Source: Dryocola clanedunensis (GTDB lineage: Bacteria; Pseudomonadota; Gammaproteobacteria; Enterobacterales; Enterobacteriaceae). Taken from it: 64,000 nt of DNA. Each line of letters begins with the position of its first letter. Within the stretch, counting starts at the first letter, position 1. Below the pieces are notes generated by a model, which ran no database searches, had not been told where the DNA came from, and worked only from the letters and a program-made list of their open reading frames with translations. The position numbers and the translations under genes are program-made. Positions 18,061 through 26,702 of the stretch are shown one piece after another. The stretch is from assembly GCF_025215155.1 (NCBI RefSeq), contig NZ_JALHAM010000104.1; one strand, 5' to 3'.

Positions 18061-18390
18061 ATGAGCGATAAAATTATTCACCTGACTGACGACAGTTTCG
18101 ACACGGACGTACTAAAAGCTGACGGGTTGATCCTCGTTGATTTCTGGGCAGAGTGGTGTGGTCCTTGCAAAATGATCGCCCCGATTCTTGATGAAATCGC
18201 TGATGAATTTCAGGGCAAACTGACTGTTGCTAAACTGAACATCGATGAGAACCCGGGCACCGCGCCTCGTTATGGCATCCGCGGTATCCCTACGCTGCTG
18301 CTGTTTAAGAACGGTGAAGTGGCCGCCACCAAAGTTGGTGCGCTGTCAAAAGGCCAGTTAAAAACTTTCCTGGAAAGTAATCTGGCTTAA
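18061..18390 (+). CDS. trxA: Thioredoxin 1
   Basis: A 109-residue thioredoxin with the active site WCGPCK, cysteines 33 and 36. The cis-proline lies in GIRGIPTLLLF. It is a cytoplasmic disulfide reductase that serves ribonucleotide reductase, PAPS reductase and other partners. The start follows TGTGGAGTAGAAC. It is monocistronic between divergent rhlB and the rho leader. Length equals E. coli. Confidence 0.99.
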   Translation: MSDKIIHLTDDSFDTDVLKADGLILVDFWAEWCGPCKMIAPILDEIADEFQGKLTVAKLNIDENPGTAPRYGIRGIPTLLLFKNGEVAATKVGALSKGQLKTFLESNLA

Positions 18391-18488
18391 TGGGGTCTCA
18401 GCCCGGGTGTGCGCGGTTGGCAAATTTTTGCTAGCTGCTGGACGCCCGGCGTCAGTCATGCTAAGTTACTTTTACTGCACCTTAGAAC

Positions 18489-18516
18489 TTGTCTTAAAGT
18501 TTGAACCTTGTAATAC
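18489..18516 (+). promoter_or_regulatory. Probable rho promoter
   Basis: A TTGTCT -35 and TAATAC -10 separated by 16 bp, about 230 nt before the rho start codon. This gives a long leader like the one in E. coli. Confidence 0.6.
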
Positions 18517-18748
18517 CCAATGCTTCCCTTTCGTTATCGCTAAGACACCAATTTTTCAGTGAGCACAGGGTTGCATAATCGATTTCGGGCGTATCACCCA
18601 TTCCGTCGTGTCGTTTCAGTTCTGCGTTTTTCCTATGACCAGGCAGCGATAAGACATGTGGTGCTGGCCATTAAACAGGCATGGATTTCCTGCCATACCA
18701 TTCACGAAACATGTTCGAGATTTACCCCGAGTTTAAGAACCCACCATT
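18517..18748 (+). other. rho leader with decayed rhoL
   Basis: The leader has no convincing gene. A stretch at 18580-18645 aligns with E. coli rhoL as I remember it: one frame reads ISGVSPIPSCRFSSA, matching the IS..NPSCRFSSA core. However, that frame begins just after a TAA (18576-18578) and ends early at a TGA. An alternative GTG/TTG ORF (18559-18786) runs into rho in another frame and shares no protein similarity. The DNA is better conserved than the frame, so the region probably acts as an RNA leader for Rho autoregulation. Confidence 0.55.
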
Positions 18749-20008
18749 ATGAATCTTACCGAATTAAAGAATACGCCGGTTTCTGAGCTGATTACTCTCG
18801 GCGAAAATATGGGGCTTGAAAATCAGGCCCGCATGCGCAAGCAGGACATTATCTTCTCTATCCTGAAGCAACATGCCAAGAGTGGCGAAGACATCTTTGG
18901 CGATGGTGTGCTGGAGATACTGCAGGACGGATTTGGTTTCCTCCGCTCCGCAGACAGCTCCTACCTCGCCGGTCCCGATGACATCTACGTTTCTCCCAGC
19001 CAAATCCGCCGTTTCAACCTCCGCACAGGGGATACCATCTCCGGTAAGATTCGTCCGCCGAAAGAAGGTGAGCGTTACTTTGCCCTGCTGAAAGTAAACG
19101 AAGTTAACTATGACAAACCGGAAAATGCGCGTAGCAAAATCCTGTTTGAAAACTTGACCCCGCTGCATGCCAACTCTCGTTTGCGCATGGAGCGTGGTAA
19201 CGGTTCTACCGAAGACTTAACGGCTCGCGTACTGGATCTGGCATCGCCAATCGGTCGTGGCCAGCGTGGGCTGATCGTGGCACCACCTAAAGCCGGTAAA
19301 ACCATGCTGCTGCAAAATATCGCCCAGAGCATCGCTTATAACCACCCGGACTGCGTACTGATGGTTCTGCTCATCGACGAACGCCCGGAAGAAGTGACCG
19401 AGATGCAGCGTCTGGTTAAAGGTGAAGTTGTTGCTTCTACCTTTGATGAGCCAGCATCCCGCCACGTTCAGGTAGCCGAAATGGTTATCGAAAAAGCGAA
19501 GCGCCTGGTTGAGCATAAAAAAGACGTTATCATCCTGCTCGACTCCATCACCCGTCTGGCCCGTGCCTACAACACCGTTGTACCAGCATCCGGTAAAGTA
19601 CTGACAGGTGGTGTGGATGCGAACGCCTTGCACCGTCCAAAACGTTTCTTTGGTGCTGCGCGTAACGTGGAAGAGGGCGGCAGCCTGACCATCATCGCCA
19701 CCGCACTGGTCGATACCGGTTCTAAAATGGATGAAGTTATCTACGAAGAATTTAAAGGTACCGGCAACATGGAACTGCATCTGGCGCGTAAAATCGCTGA
19801 GAAACGCGTGTTCCCTGCTATCGATTACAATCGTTCTGGTACGCGTAAAGAAGAGCTTCTTACCACTCAGGAAGAGCTGCAGAAAATGTGGATCCTGCGC
19901 AAGATTATTCACCCAATGGGTGAGATCGACGCAATGGAGTTCCTCATTAATAAGTTGGCGATGACGAAAACCAACGATGAGTTCTTCGATATGATGAAAC
20001 GCTCGTAA
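18749..20008 (+). CDS. rho: Transcription termination factor Rho
   Basis: A 419-residue hexameric RNA-DNA helicase/ATPase, the same length as in E. coli. It has an N-terminal helical domain, an OSB/CSD primary RNA-binding domain (DGFGFLRSADSSYL, then DDIYVSPSQIRRFNLRTGD), the P-loop APPKAGKTMLLQ, Walker B VIILLDSITRLARAYN, the Q-loop, and the R-loop region SGKVLTGGVD. Expression is probably self-limited by termination in the long leader. Confidence 0.99.
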   Translation: MNLTELKNTPVSELITLGENMGLENQARMRKQDIIFSILKQHAKSGEDIFGDGVLEILQDGFGFLRSADSSYLAGPDDIYVSPSQIRRFNLRTGDTISGKIRPPKEGERYFALLKVNEVNYDKPENARSKILFENLTPLHANSRLRMERGNGSTEDLTARVLDLASPIGRGQRGLIVAPPKAGKTMLLQNIAQSIAYNHPDCVLMVLLIDERPEEVTEMQRLVKGEVVASTFDEPASRHVQVAEMVIEKAKRLVEHKKDVIILLDSITRLARAYNTVVPASGKVLTGGVDANALHRPKRFFGAARNVEEGGSLTIIATALVDTGSKMDEVIYEEFKGTGNMELHLARKIAEKRVFPAIDYNRSGTRKEELLTTQEELQKMWILRKIIHPMGEIDAMEFLINKLAMTKTNDEFFDMMKRS

Positions 20009-20025
20009 AGAATAAAAACTCGGGG

Positions 20026-20053
20026 AACGCCACGCTTAGACGTGGCGTTTTTC
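20026..20053 (+). terminator. rho terminator
   Basis: AACGCCACG pairs with CGTGGCGTT around CTTAGA, followed by T-rich sequence. It lies 18 nt after the rho stop and separates rho from the wec operon. The remaining interval to wecA (20054-20250) holds the wec promoter region, in which I see no distinct element. Confidence 0.93.
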
Positions 20054-20250
20054 TTTGCTGGTATATACGATATACATGCGACATTTGCAGCTAGACACAT
20101 TCTTTGGCAAAGGATGCCATCTGGGTCTAATAGTAGTCCTGCATGTGATGCGATTAAATAACGAGCGGATTGTTCAGGGATGAATCACGTACAATCACAT
20201 CGGACGGGAACTGAACATCCTGACCTTTTATTTTGCAGAGAGCTTGCATA

Positions 20251-21339
20251 GTGAATTTAATCACCGCTGGTACCGACCTTGTCTGTATTCTTTTATTTAC
20301 GACCATTTTTTTATTTTTTGCGCGCAAGGTAGCTAAAAGAGTAGGTCTGGTTGATAAGCCAAACTTCCGAAAACGCCATCAAGGGCTAATTCCACTTGTG
20401 GGCGGTATTTCCGTCTACGCGGGGATCTGTTTCACATTCCTGATAGCAAATTACTACATTCCCCATGCCTGGCTTTATCTAATTTGTGCTGGTGTGCTGG
20501 TTTTTGTTGGCGCACTGGACGATCGCTACGATATCAGTGTGAAAATAAGAGCATCGGTACAGGCCTTAATCGGTATTGTCATGATGGTTGTCGGGAAATT
20601 GTATCTCAGCAGTCTTGGCTATATTTTCGGTTCCTGGGAAATGGTGCTGGGCCCGTTTGGCTATTTTCTGACCCTCTTCGCCGTGTGGGCAGCCATCAAT
20701 GCTTTCAATATGGTCGATGGCATCGATGGATTACTGGGCGGGCTTTCATGTGTCTCGTTCGCCGCCATGGGGATCATTCTGTTCTTCGACGGGCAGATTA
20801 GTCTGGCGATGTGGTGTTTTGCCATGATTGCGGCCATCGTTCCTTACATCATGCTTAATTTGGGTGTCTTCGGCCGACGCTATAAGGTCTTTATGGGAGA
20901 TGCGGGAAGCACCTTGATTGGCTTTACCGTCATCTGGATCCTGCTCGAAACCACTCAGGGTAAAACCCACCCTATTAGCCCTGTCACCGCGTTGTGGATT
21001 ATTGCTATTCCGTTGATGGACATGATTGCCATTATGTATCGTCGCCTGCGGAAAGGAATGAGCCCTTTCTCCCCGGATCGTCAGCACATACATCACCTGA
21101 TTATGCGTGCCGGCTTCACCTCCAGACAGGCTTTCGTTCTGATTACCCTCGCAGCAGCCATCCTTGCAACCATCGGCGTAATGGCAGAATACATACATTC
21201 AATCCCCGAGTGGCTAATGTTGGCATTATTCTTGCTTGCATTTGTACTCTATGATTATTGCATTAAACGAGCCTGGAAAGTGGCCCGCTTTATAAGGCGT
21301 TTTAAGCGCCGTCAACGTAGAAACAGCAGCATTTCTTAA
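20251..21339 (+). CDS. wecA: UDP-GlcNAc:undecaprenyl-phosphate GlcNAc-1-phosphate transferase
   Basis: A 362-residue polytopic membrane enzyme from a GTG start at 20251 (VNLITAGTDL, matching E. coli MNLLTVSTDL). An upstream ATG at 20233 adds six unrelated residues. It shows about 11 membrane segments, the catalytic LDDR, NAFNMVDGIDGL, MGDAGS, and the cytoplasmic HIHHLIMR. It makes lipid I of ECA and often also starts O-antigen synthesis. First gene of the wec operon, with a basic C-terminal tail. Confidence 0.97.
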   Translation: MNLITAGTDLVCILLFTTIFLFFARKVAKRVGLVDKPNFRKRHQGLIPLVGGISVYAGICFTFLIANYYIPHAWLYLICAGVLVFVGALDDRYDISVKIRASVQALIGIVMMVVGKLYLSSLGYIFGSWEMVLGPFGYFLTLFAVWAAINAFNMVDGIDGLLGGLSCVSFAAMGIILFFDGQISLAMWCFAMIAAIVPYIMLNLGVFGRRYKVFMGDAGSTLIGFTVIWILLETTQGKTHPISPVTALWIIAIPLMDMIAIMYRRLRKGMSPFSPDRQHIHHLIMRAGFTSRQAFVLITLAAAILATIGVMAEYIHSIPEWLMLALFLLAFVLYDYCIKRAWKVARFIRRFKRRQRRNSSIS

Positions 21340-21362
21340 TTCTGAAAGTAATTGGGGAAGTG

Positions 21363-22412
21363 ATGAGACAAAACGTGCCAGGAAGTAACCCGGGAATGGT
21401 AGACAACGAGTTGGACATTCGTGGTTTATTCCGGACACTGTGGAAAGGAAAATTCTGGATAATCGGCATCGCGTTTGCGTTTGCCCTTATCGCGTTGGTT
21501 TATACCTTTTTTGCACGCCAGGAGTGGAGTGCTAATGCGATAACCGACCGGCCAACGGTCAACATGCTGGGAGGCTACTACTCTCAGCAGCAATTCCTGC
21601 GCAATCTGGATGTCCGAGCGAATTCAGTACCGGTTGACCAGCCTTCTGTTATGGATGAAGCCTACAAAGAATTCATCATGCAGCTGTCTGCTTATGATAC
21701 CCGTCGCGACTTCTGGCTGCAGACTGACTATTACAAGCAGCGTCAGGTCAAAAACAGCAAGGCCGATGCCGCTCTGCTTGATGAGATGGTGGATAATATT
21801 CAGTTCACCACCGGGGATATCACCCGCAATCTCAACGACAGTGTAAAGCTCATTGCTGAAACCGCAGCGGATGCAAATAACCTTTTACGTCAGTACATTG
21901 CCTTTGCCAGCCAGCGTGCCGCAAGTCACCTGAATGAGGAACTGACGGGGGCGTGGAACGCGCGCACCGTGCAGATGAAAGCTCAGGTTAAACGCCAGGA
22001 AGCGGTTGCAAAGTCAATTTATGACCGAAAAGTGAACAGCGTAGAACAGGCGCTAAAAATCGCCGAACAGCAAAATATTGCCAGGAGTGAAACAGACGTT
22101 CCGGCAGACGAACTTCCCGATTCGGAAATGTTCATGTTGGGCCGCCCAATGCTCCAGGCAAGACTGGAAAGTCTACGTGCAGTCGGACCTGATTATGACA
22201 TCGATTACGATCAGAACCGCGCCATGCTGTCCACGCTGAATGTTGGTCCGACCCTCGATCCTCGTTTTCAGACATACCGTTATTTACGTACCCCAGAAGA
22301 GCCTGTTAAACGTGACAGCCCGCGTCGTGCATTCTTACTGGTCATGTGGGGTGCGGTAGGGGCCCTGATAGGTGCTGGTGTGGCATTAGCCCGTCGCCCT
22401 AAAGTGTTATAA
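21363..22412 (+). CDS. wzzE: ECA chain-length regulator (polysaccharide co-polymerase)
   Basis: A 349-residue Wzz-family protein from ATG 21363, after the ribosome-binding site GGGGAAG. It has a membrane segment near residues 31-50, a large periplasmic coiled-coil domain, and a second membrane segment near the C-terminus (AFLLVMWGAVGALIGAGVALA) preceded by the Pro-rich EEPVKRDSPRR motif. It sets the modal length of ECA chains together with WzyE. The first 14 residues differ from E. coli. Confidence 0.97.
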   Translation: MRQNVPGSNPGMVDNELDIRGLFRTLWKGKFWIIGIAFAFALIALVYTFFARQEWSANAITDRPTVNMLGGYYSQQQFLRNLDVRANSVPVDQPSVMDEAYKEFIMQLSAYDTRRDFWLQTDYYKQRQVKNSKADAALLDEMVDNIQFTTGDITRNLNDSVKLIAETAADANNLLRQYIAFASQRAASHLNEELTGAWNARTVQMKAQVKRQEAVAKSIYDRKVNSVEQALKIAEQQNIARSETDVPADELPDSEMFMLGRPMLQARLESLRAVGPDYDIDYDQNRAMLSTLNVGPTLDPRFQTYRYLRTPEEPVKRDSPRRAFLLVMWGAVGALIGAGVALARRPKVL

Positions 22413-22472
22413 CCCCTTTTAAGGTGAAGGCTCGATGGACGATCTTCACCCTATTAACAAAAGAGAATCGCT

Positions 22473-23603
22473 GTGAAAGTGTTAACAGTTTTTGGCACGC
22501 GACCAGAGGCCATCAAAATGGCTCCTTTGGTCCACGCGTTGGCAAAAGACGCGTTTTTTGACGCAAAGGTTTGTGTGACGGCTCAGCATCGCGAGATGCT
22601 GGATCAGGTATTGAGTTTGTTTTCCATCACGCCGGATTACGATCTCAACATTATGAGTCCAGGGCAGGGGTTAACGGAAATAACCTGTCGAATTCTGGAA
22701 GGCCTGAAGCCCATTCTTGAGTCATTCAAACCCGATGTTGTGTTGGTTCATGGCGACACAACCACCACGGTGGCAACCAGCCTTGCGGCTTTTTATCAGC
22801 GCATTGCTGTCGGCCACGTTGAAGCTGGTCTGCGCACCGGGGATCTCTATTCCCCGTGGCCTGAAGAAGCGAACCGGACGCTAACTGGTCATCTTGCGAT
22901 GTACCATTTTGCGCCGACTGAGAATTCGCGGCAAAACCTGCTACGCGAAAATATCAGCGACAATAAAATTTTTGTTACCGGCAATACGGTTATCGATGCG
23001 CTGATTTCCGTGCGTGACCGTGTTATGGCGAACGAAGAACTGCGCGTTAGCCTCGCTCAGTGCCATCCGTTCCTCGACGCTTCGAAGAAACTTATTCTTG
23101 TCACCGGCCATCGTCGTGAAAGCTTCGGCGATGGTTTTGAGCGTATTTGCCTGGCGCTGGCGGACATTGCTAAAGAAAACAGCGATGTGCAGATTGTCTA
23201 TCCGGTGCACCTCAACCCCAATGTTAGCGAACCGGTAGAGCGCATTCTTGGCGATATAGACAATATAGTGCTGATCAAACCGCAGGAGTATCTGCCGTTT
23301 GTCTACCTGATGAACCATGCTTATCTGATTCTGACGGACTCAGGTGGCATTCAGGAAGAAGCACCGTCGCTCGGCAAGCCCGTGCTGGTGATGCGCGACA
23401 CAACGGAACGTCCGGAAGCCGTCAAAGCGGGAACCGTTCGGCTGGTGGGCACAGATCCTTCCGTTATCGTCCGCGAAGTTACGCGTTTGCTGCGTGATGA
23501 AAATGAATACCAGGTTATGAGCCGTGCGCACAATCCGTACGGGGATGGCAGAGCCTGTGACCACATTTTGGCTGCATTGAAAAAAAGTCAGGTGAAACAA
23601 TGA
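22473..23603 (+). CDS. wecB: UDP-GlcNAc 2-epimerase
   Basis: A 376-residue non-hydrolysing epimerase, the same length as in E. coli. It interconverts UDP-GlcNAc and UDP-ManNAc for ECA. The start is MKVLTVFGTRPEAIKMAPL. The GT-B fold carries HGDTTTT, GHVEAGLRTGD, TGHRRE and DSGGIQEEA motifs. It overlaps wecC by 4 bp. Confidence 0.98.
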   Translation: MKVLTVFGTRPEAIKMAPLVHALAKDAFFDAKVCVTAQHREMLDQVLSLFSITPDYDLNIMSPGQGLTEITCRILEGLKPILESFKPDVVLVHGDTTTTVATSLAAFYQRIAVGHVEAGLRTGDLYSPWPEEANRTLTGHLAMYHFAPTENSRQNLLRENISDNKIFVTGNTVIDALISVRDRVMANEELRVSLAQCHPFLDASKKLILVTGHRRESFGDGFERICLALADIAKENSDVQIVYPVHLNPNVSEPVERILGDIDNIVLIKPQEYLPFVYLMNHAYLILTDSGGIQEEAPSLGKPVLVMRDTTERPEAVKAGTVRLVGTDPSVIVREVTRLLRDENEYQVMSRAHNPYGDGRACDHILAALKKSQVKQ

Positions 23604-24862
23604 GTTTTACAACCATCTCCGTTATTGGCCTTGGCTATATAGGTTTACCTACGGCGGCAGCGTTTGCCTCCCGTCAGAAAACTGTAGTCGGTATCGATAT
23701 CAACCAGGTTGCGGTGGACACCATTAACCGCGGCGCTATCCATATTGTGGAGCCGGACCTGGATAAAGTTGTTAAAACCGCCGTTGAAGCGGGTTTTTTG
23801 CGAGCTAGCACGCAGCCCGTTGAAGCAGATGCTTACCTGATCGCCGTGCCTACACCTTTCCAGGGCGATCACGAACCCGATATGGCTTTCGTGAAGTCCG
23901 CAGCGGTGTCCATCGCGCCAGTCCTGAAGAAAGGGGCGCTGGTGATTCTGGAGTCTACTTCTCCGGTAGGAGCAACCGAGCAGATCGCCGAGTGGCTGGC
24001 AGCGTTGCGTCCTGACCTGAGCTTCCCGCACCAGGCAGGCGAAGCGGCGGATATTAACGTGGCCTACTGCCCTGAGCGCGTCCTACCGGGACAGGTGATG
24101 GTTGAGCTTATCAAGAACGACCGTGTGATTGGCGGTATGACGCCAGTCTGTTCGGCGCGTGCCAGCGAACTGTACAAAATCTTTCTTGAAGGGGAGTGTG
24201 TTATCACCAACTCCCGCACGGCAGAAATGTGCAAGCTAACGGAAAACAGCTTCCGTGACGTGAATATCGCTTTTGCGAATGAACTGTCGCTAATTTGTGC
24301 CGATCAGGGGATTAACGTCTGGGAACTGATTCGCCTGGCGAATCGTCATCCGCGCGTCAACATTCTCCAGCCAGGCCCTGGCGTGGGTGGGCACTGTATC
24401 GCCGTTGACCCGTGGTTCATCGTGGCCCAAAACCCGCAGCAGGCGCGTTTGATTCGTACCGCGCGTGAAGTCAACGACGACAAGCCGCACTGGGTGATTA
24501 ACCAGGTTAAAGCTGCCGTGGCTGACAGCCTTGCAGAAAGCGGTCGCCGCGCGAGCGAGCTTAAAATTGCCTGCTTTGGCCTCGCCTTCAAACCCAATAT
24601 CGATGATTTACGCGAAAGCCCGGCGATGGAAATTACCCGGATGATTGCCAGCTGGCACAGCGGTGAAACGTTGGTGATCGAGCCAAACATTCATCAGCTG
24701 CCGAAAAAGCTGGAAGGGCAATGTCAGTTAGTATCCCTTGATGCCGCATTACAGCAGGCTGATGTGCTGGTCATGCTCGTCGACCATAACGACTTTAAAG
24801 CTATCGCAGCGGATAAAATCCAGCAGCGCTGGATTGTCGACACAAAAGGCGTCTGGCGATAA
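23600..24862 (+). CDS. wecC: UDP-N-acetyl-D-mannosamine dehydrogenase
   Basis: A 420-residue UDP-sugar dehydrogenase that oxidises UDP-ManNAc to UDP-ManNAcA with NAD. The N-terminal Rossmann motif is VIGLGYIGLPTA, the central segment TENSFRDVNIAFANEL holds a catalytic lysine/asparagine region, and the catalytic Cys is in PGPGVGGHCIAVDPWF. In E. coli the next genes are rffG and rffH; here wecD follows after only 23 bp. Confidence 0.98.
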   Translation: MSFTTISVIGLGYIGLPTAAAFASRQKTVVGIDINQVAVDTINRGAIHIVEPDLDKVVKTAVEAGFLRASTQPVEADAYLIAVPTPFQGDHEPDMAFVKSAAVSIAPVLKKGALVILESTSPVGATEQIAEWLAALRPDLSFPHQAGEAADINVAYCPERVLPGQVMVELIKNDRVIGGMTPVCSARASELYKIFLEGECVITNSRTAEMCKLTENSFRDVNIAFANELSLICADQGINVWELIRLANRHPRVNILQPGPGVGGHCIAVDPWFIVAQNPQQARLIRTAREVNDDKPHWVINQVKAAVADSLAESGRRASELKIACFGLAFKPNIDDLRESPAMEITRMIASWHSGETLVIEPNIHQLPKKLEGQCQLVSLDAALQQADVLVMLVDHNDFKAIAADKIQQRWIVDTKGVWR

Positions 24863-24885
24863 CTCGCCTCGCTGGGGGGCAAATC

Positions 24886-25566
24886 ATGATCGGTCAGCTA
24901 CACGCCCGGCTTGAAAACCTGGACTGGGAAAACCAGTTCTTTGGCGTCAATAGCGGCATTGTTCGCTTTACCGATGATGCCCCGCTGCTGACGGTGGAAC
25001 GGCTGGCCGCGTACGGAAGAGTGCAGGCTAAAATTCCTGCCCACCGTATCGACTGGCTGGATACCCTACAGCAGCTTGGCTTTCAACTGGTCGAAGGGGA
25101 AGTCGATCTGGTAATGGCCGTTGGCACGGATCGTGCTCATCCCTTGATGGCGAAGGCACAACCTTCCGACATCCCTAAACTGCGCAATATCGCCGCACAA
25201 ATCTTCACGCAGAGCCGTTTTCGTGCGCCGTGGTATCAGCCCGACGACAGCGGACGCTTTTACGCACAGTGGATTGAAAACGCGGTCCTCGGCACGTTTG
25301 ACCATGAGTGTCTGCTGCTGAAAACAGGCGATGAGATAAGCGGTTTTGTTAGTCTGCGCCAGCTGAACGATAAAGAAGCCCGAGTGGGTCTGCTGGCAGG
25401 GCGTGGCGCGGGTGAGACATTGATGAATGCTGCTGCGGACTGGTGCCAGCAACGCAATATCTCCACCTTGCGCATCGCCACCCAGATAAGCAACACGGCC
25501 GCGCTGCGACGTTACATTCAAAGTGGTGCCACGATAGAAAGCACCGCCTTCTGGTTATACAGGTGA
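24886..25566 (+). CDS. wecD: dTDP-4-amino-4,6-dideoxygalactose N-acetyltransferase
   Basis: A 226-residue GNAT-fold acetyltransferase (224 in E. coli) that makes TDP-Fuc4NAc for ECA. It begins MIGQLHARLENLDWENQFFGVNSG. The GNAT acetyl-CoA region is GLLAGRGAGETLMNAAADWC. It overlaps no neighbour, ending 4 bp before wecE. Its position directly after wecC marks the loss of rffGH. Confidence 0.95.
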   Translation: MIGQLHARLENLDWENQFFGVNSGIVRFTDDAPLLTVERLAAYGRVQAKIPAHRIDWLDTLQQLGFQLVEGEVDLVMAVGTDRAHPLMAKAQPSDIPKLRNIAAQIFTQSRFRAPWYQPDDSGRFYAQWIENAVLGTFDHECLLLKTGDEISGFVSLRQLNDKEARVGLLAGRGAGETLMNAAADWCQQRNISTLRIATQISNTAALRRYIQSGATIESTAFWLYR

Positions 25567-25570
25567 AAAA

Positions 25571-26701
25571 ATGATCCCATTTAATGCTCCGCCGGTAGTA
25601 GGTACGGAAATCGAATACATGCAGGCTGCAATGGGCAGCGGTAAGCTTTGCGGCGACGGTGGCTTTACGCGCCGCTGCCAGCAGTGGATGGAGCAGCGAT
25701 TTGGCAGCAAGAAAGTGCTGCTTACGCCGTCCTGTACCGCTTCGCTGGAAATGGCCGCGATCCTCCTCAACATTCAGCCTGGTGATGAAGTCATCATGCC
25801 GAGCTATACCTTCGTTTCGACCGCAAACGCCTTCGTACTGCGCGGCGCGACGATCGTTTTTGTGGATGTTCGCCCGGATACCATGAACATCGACGAAACG
25901 CTGATTGAAGCGGCTATCACCGAAAAAACCCGCGTCATTGTGCCGGTTCACTATGCGGGCGTTGCCTGTGAGATGGACACCATCATGGCGCTGGCGAAGA
26001 AACATAATTTATTTGTCGTGGAAGATGCGGCTCAGGGAGTGATGTCGACCTACAAAGGCCACGCGCTGGGTTCCATCGGCCATATCGGTTGCTTCAGCTT
26101 CCATGAAACCAAAAATTATACTGCCGGTGGTGAAGGTGGTGCGACGCTGATTAACGATCCGTCGTTGATTGAGCGTGCTGAAATCGTCCGTGAAAAGGGC
26201 ACCAACCGTAGCCAGTTCTTCCGCGGTCAGGTAGATAAATATACCTGGCGCGATATCGGCTCCAGCTATCTGATGGCGGATCTCCAGGCTGCCTATCTCT
26301 GGGCACAGTTAGAAGCTGCGGAGAAGATTAACCAGCAGCGTCTGAAGCTCTGGCAAACTTACCATGATGCGCTGGCCCCGCTTGCTTGCGCAGGCCGTAT
26401 CGAGCTGCCTTCGGTGCCGGACAACTGCGTGCAGAACGCTCATATGTTCTATATCAAACTCCGTGATGTGGAAGACCGTACGGCCCTGATCTCATATCTG
26501 AAAGAAGCTGAGATTATGGCGGTGTTCCATTACATCCCTCTGCATTCCTGCCCGGCAGGAGAGAGGTTCGGTTACTTCCACGGAGAGGATAACTTCACCA
26601 CCAAAGAGAGCGAGCGCCTGGTGCGTCTGCCGCTGTTTTATAACCTCGCTCCGGCTAACCAGCGTACTGTCATCAATACGTTGTTAAGCTACCTCTCCTG
26701 A
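25571..26701 (+). CDS. wecE: dTDP-4-amino-4,6-dideoxygalactose transaminase
   Basis: A 376-residue DegT/DnrJ/EryC1 sugar aminotransferase, the same length as in E. coli. It transaminates dTDP-4-keto-6-deoxyglucose with glutamate. The PLP lysine is in FHETKNYTAGGEGG near residue 181. Its substrate is the product of RffG/RmlB, which is not encoded in this window. It ends 1 bp before wzxE. Confidence 0.97.
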   Translation: MIPFNAPPVVGTEIEYMQAAMGSGKLCGDGGFTRRCQQWMEQRFGSKKVLLTPSCTASLEMAAILLNIQPGDEVIMPSYTFVSTANAFVLRGATIVFVDVRPDTMNIDETLIEAAITEKTRVIVPVHYAGVACEMDTIMALAKKHNLFVVEDAAQGVMSTYKGHALGSIGHIGCFSFHETKNYTAGGEGGATLINDPSLIERAEIVREKGTNRSQFFRGQVDKYTWRDIGSSYLMADLQAAYLWAQLEAAEKINQQRLKLWQTYHDALAPLACAGRIELPSVPDNCVQNAHMFYIKLRDVEDRTALISYLKEAEIMAVFHYIPLHSCPAGERFGYFHGEDNFTTKESERLVRLPLFYNLAPANQRTVINTLLSYLS

Positions 26702-26702
26702 T

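Noticed and set aside
18559..18786. A 75-codon frame in the rho leader overlapping the rho start
   Set aside because: GTG start without a ribosome-binding site, runs through the rhoL remnant in the wrong frame and into rho; no similarity seen.
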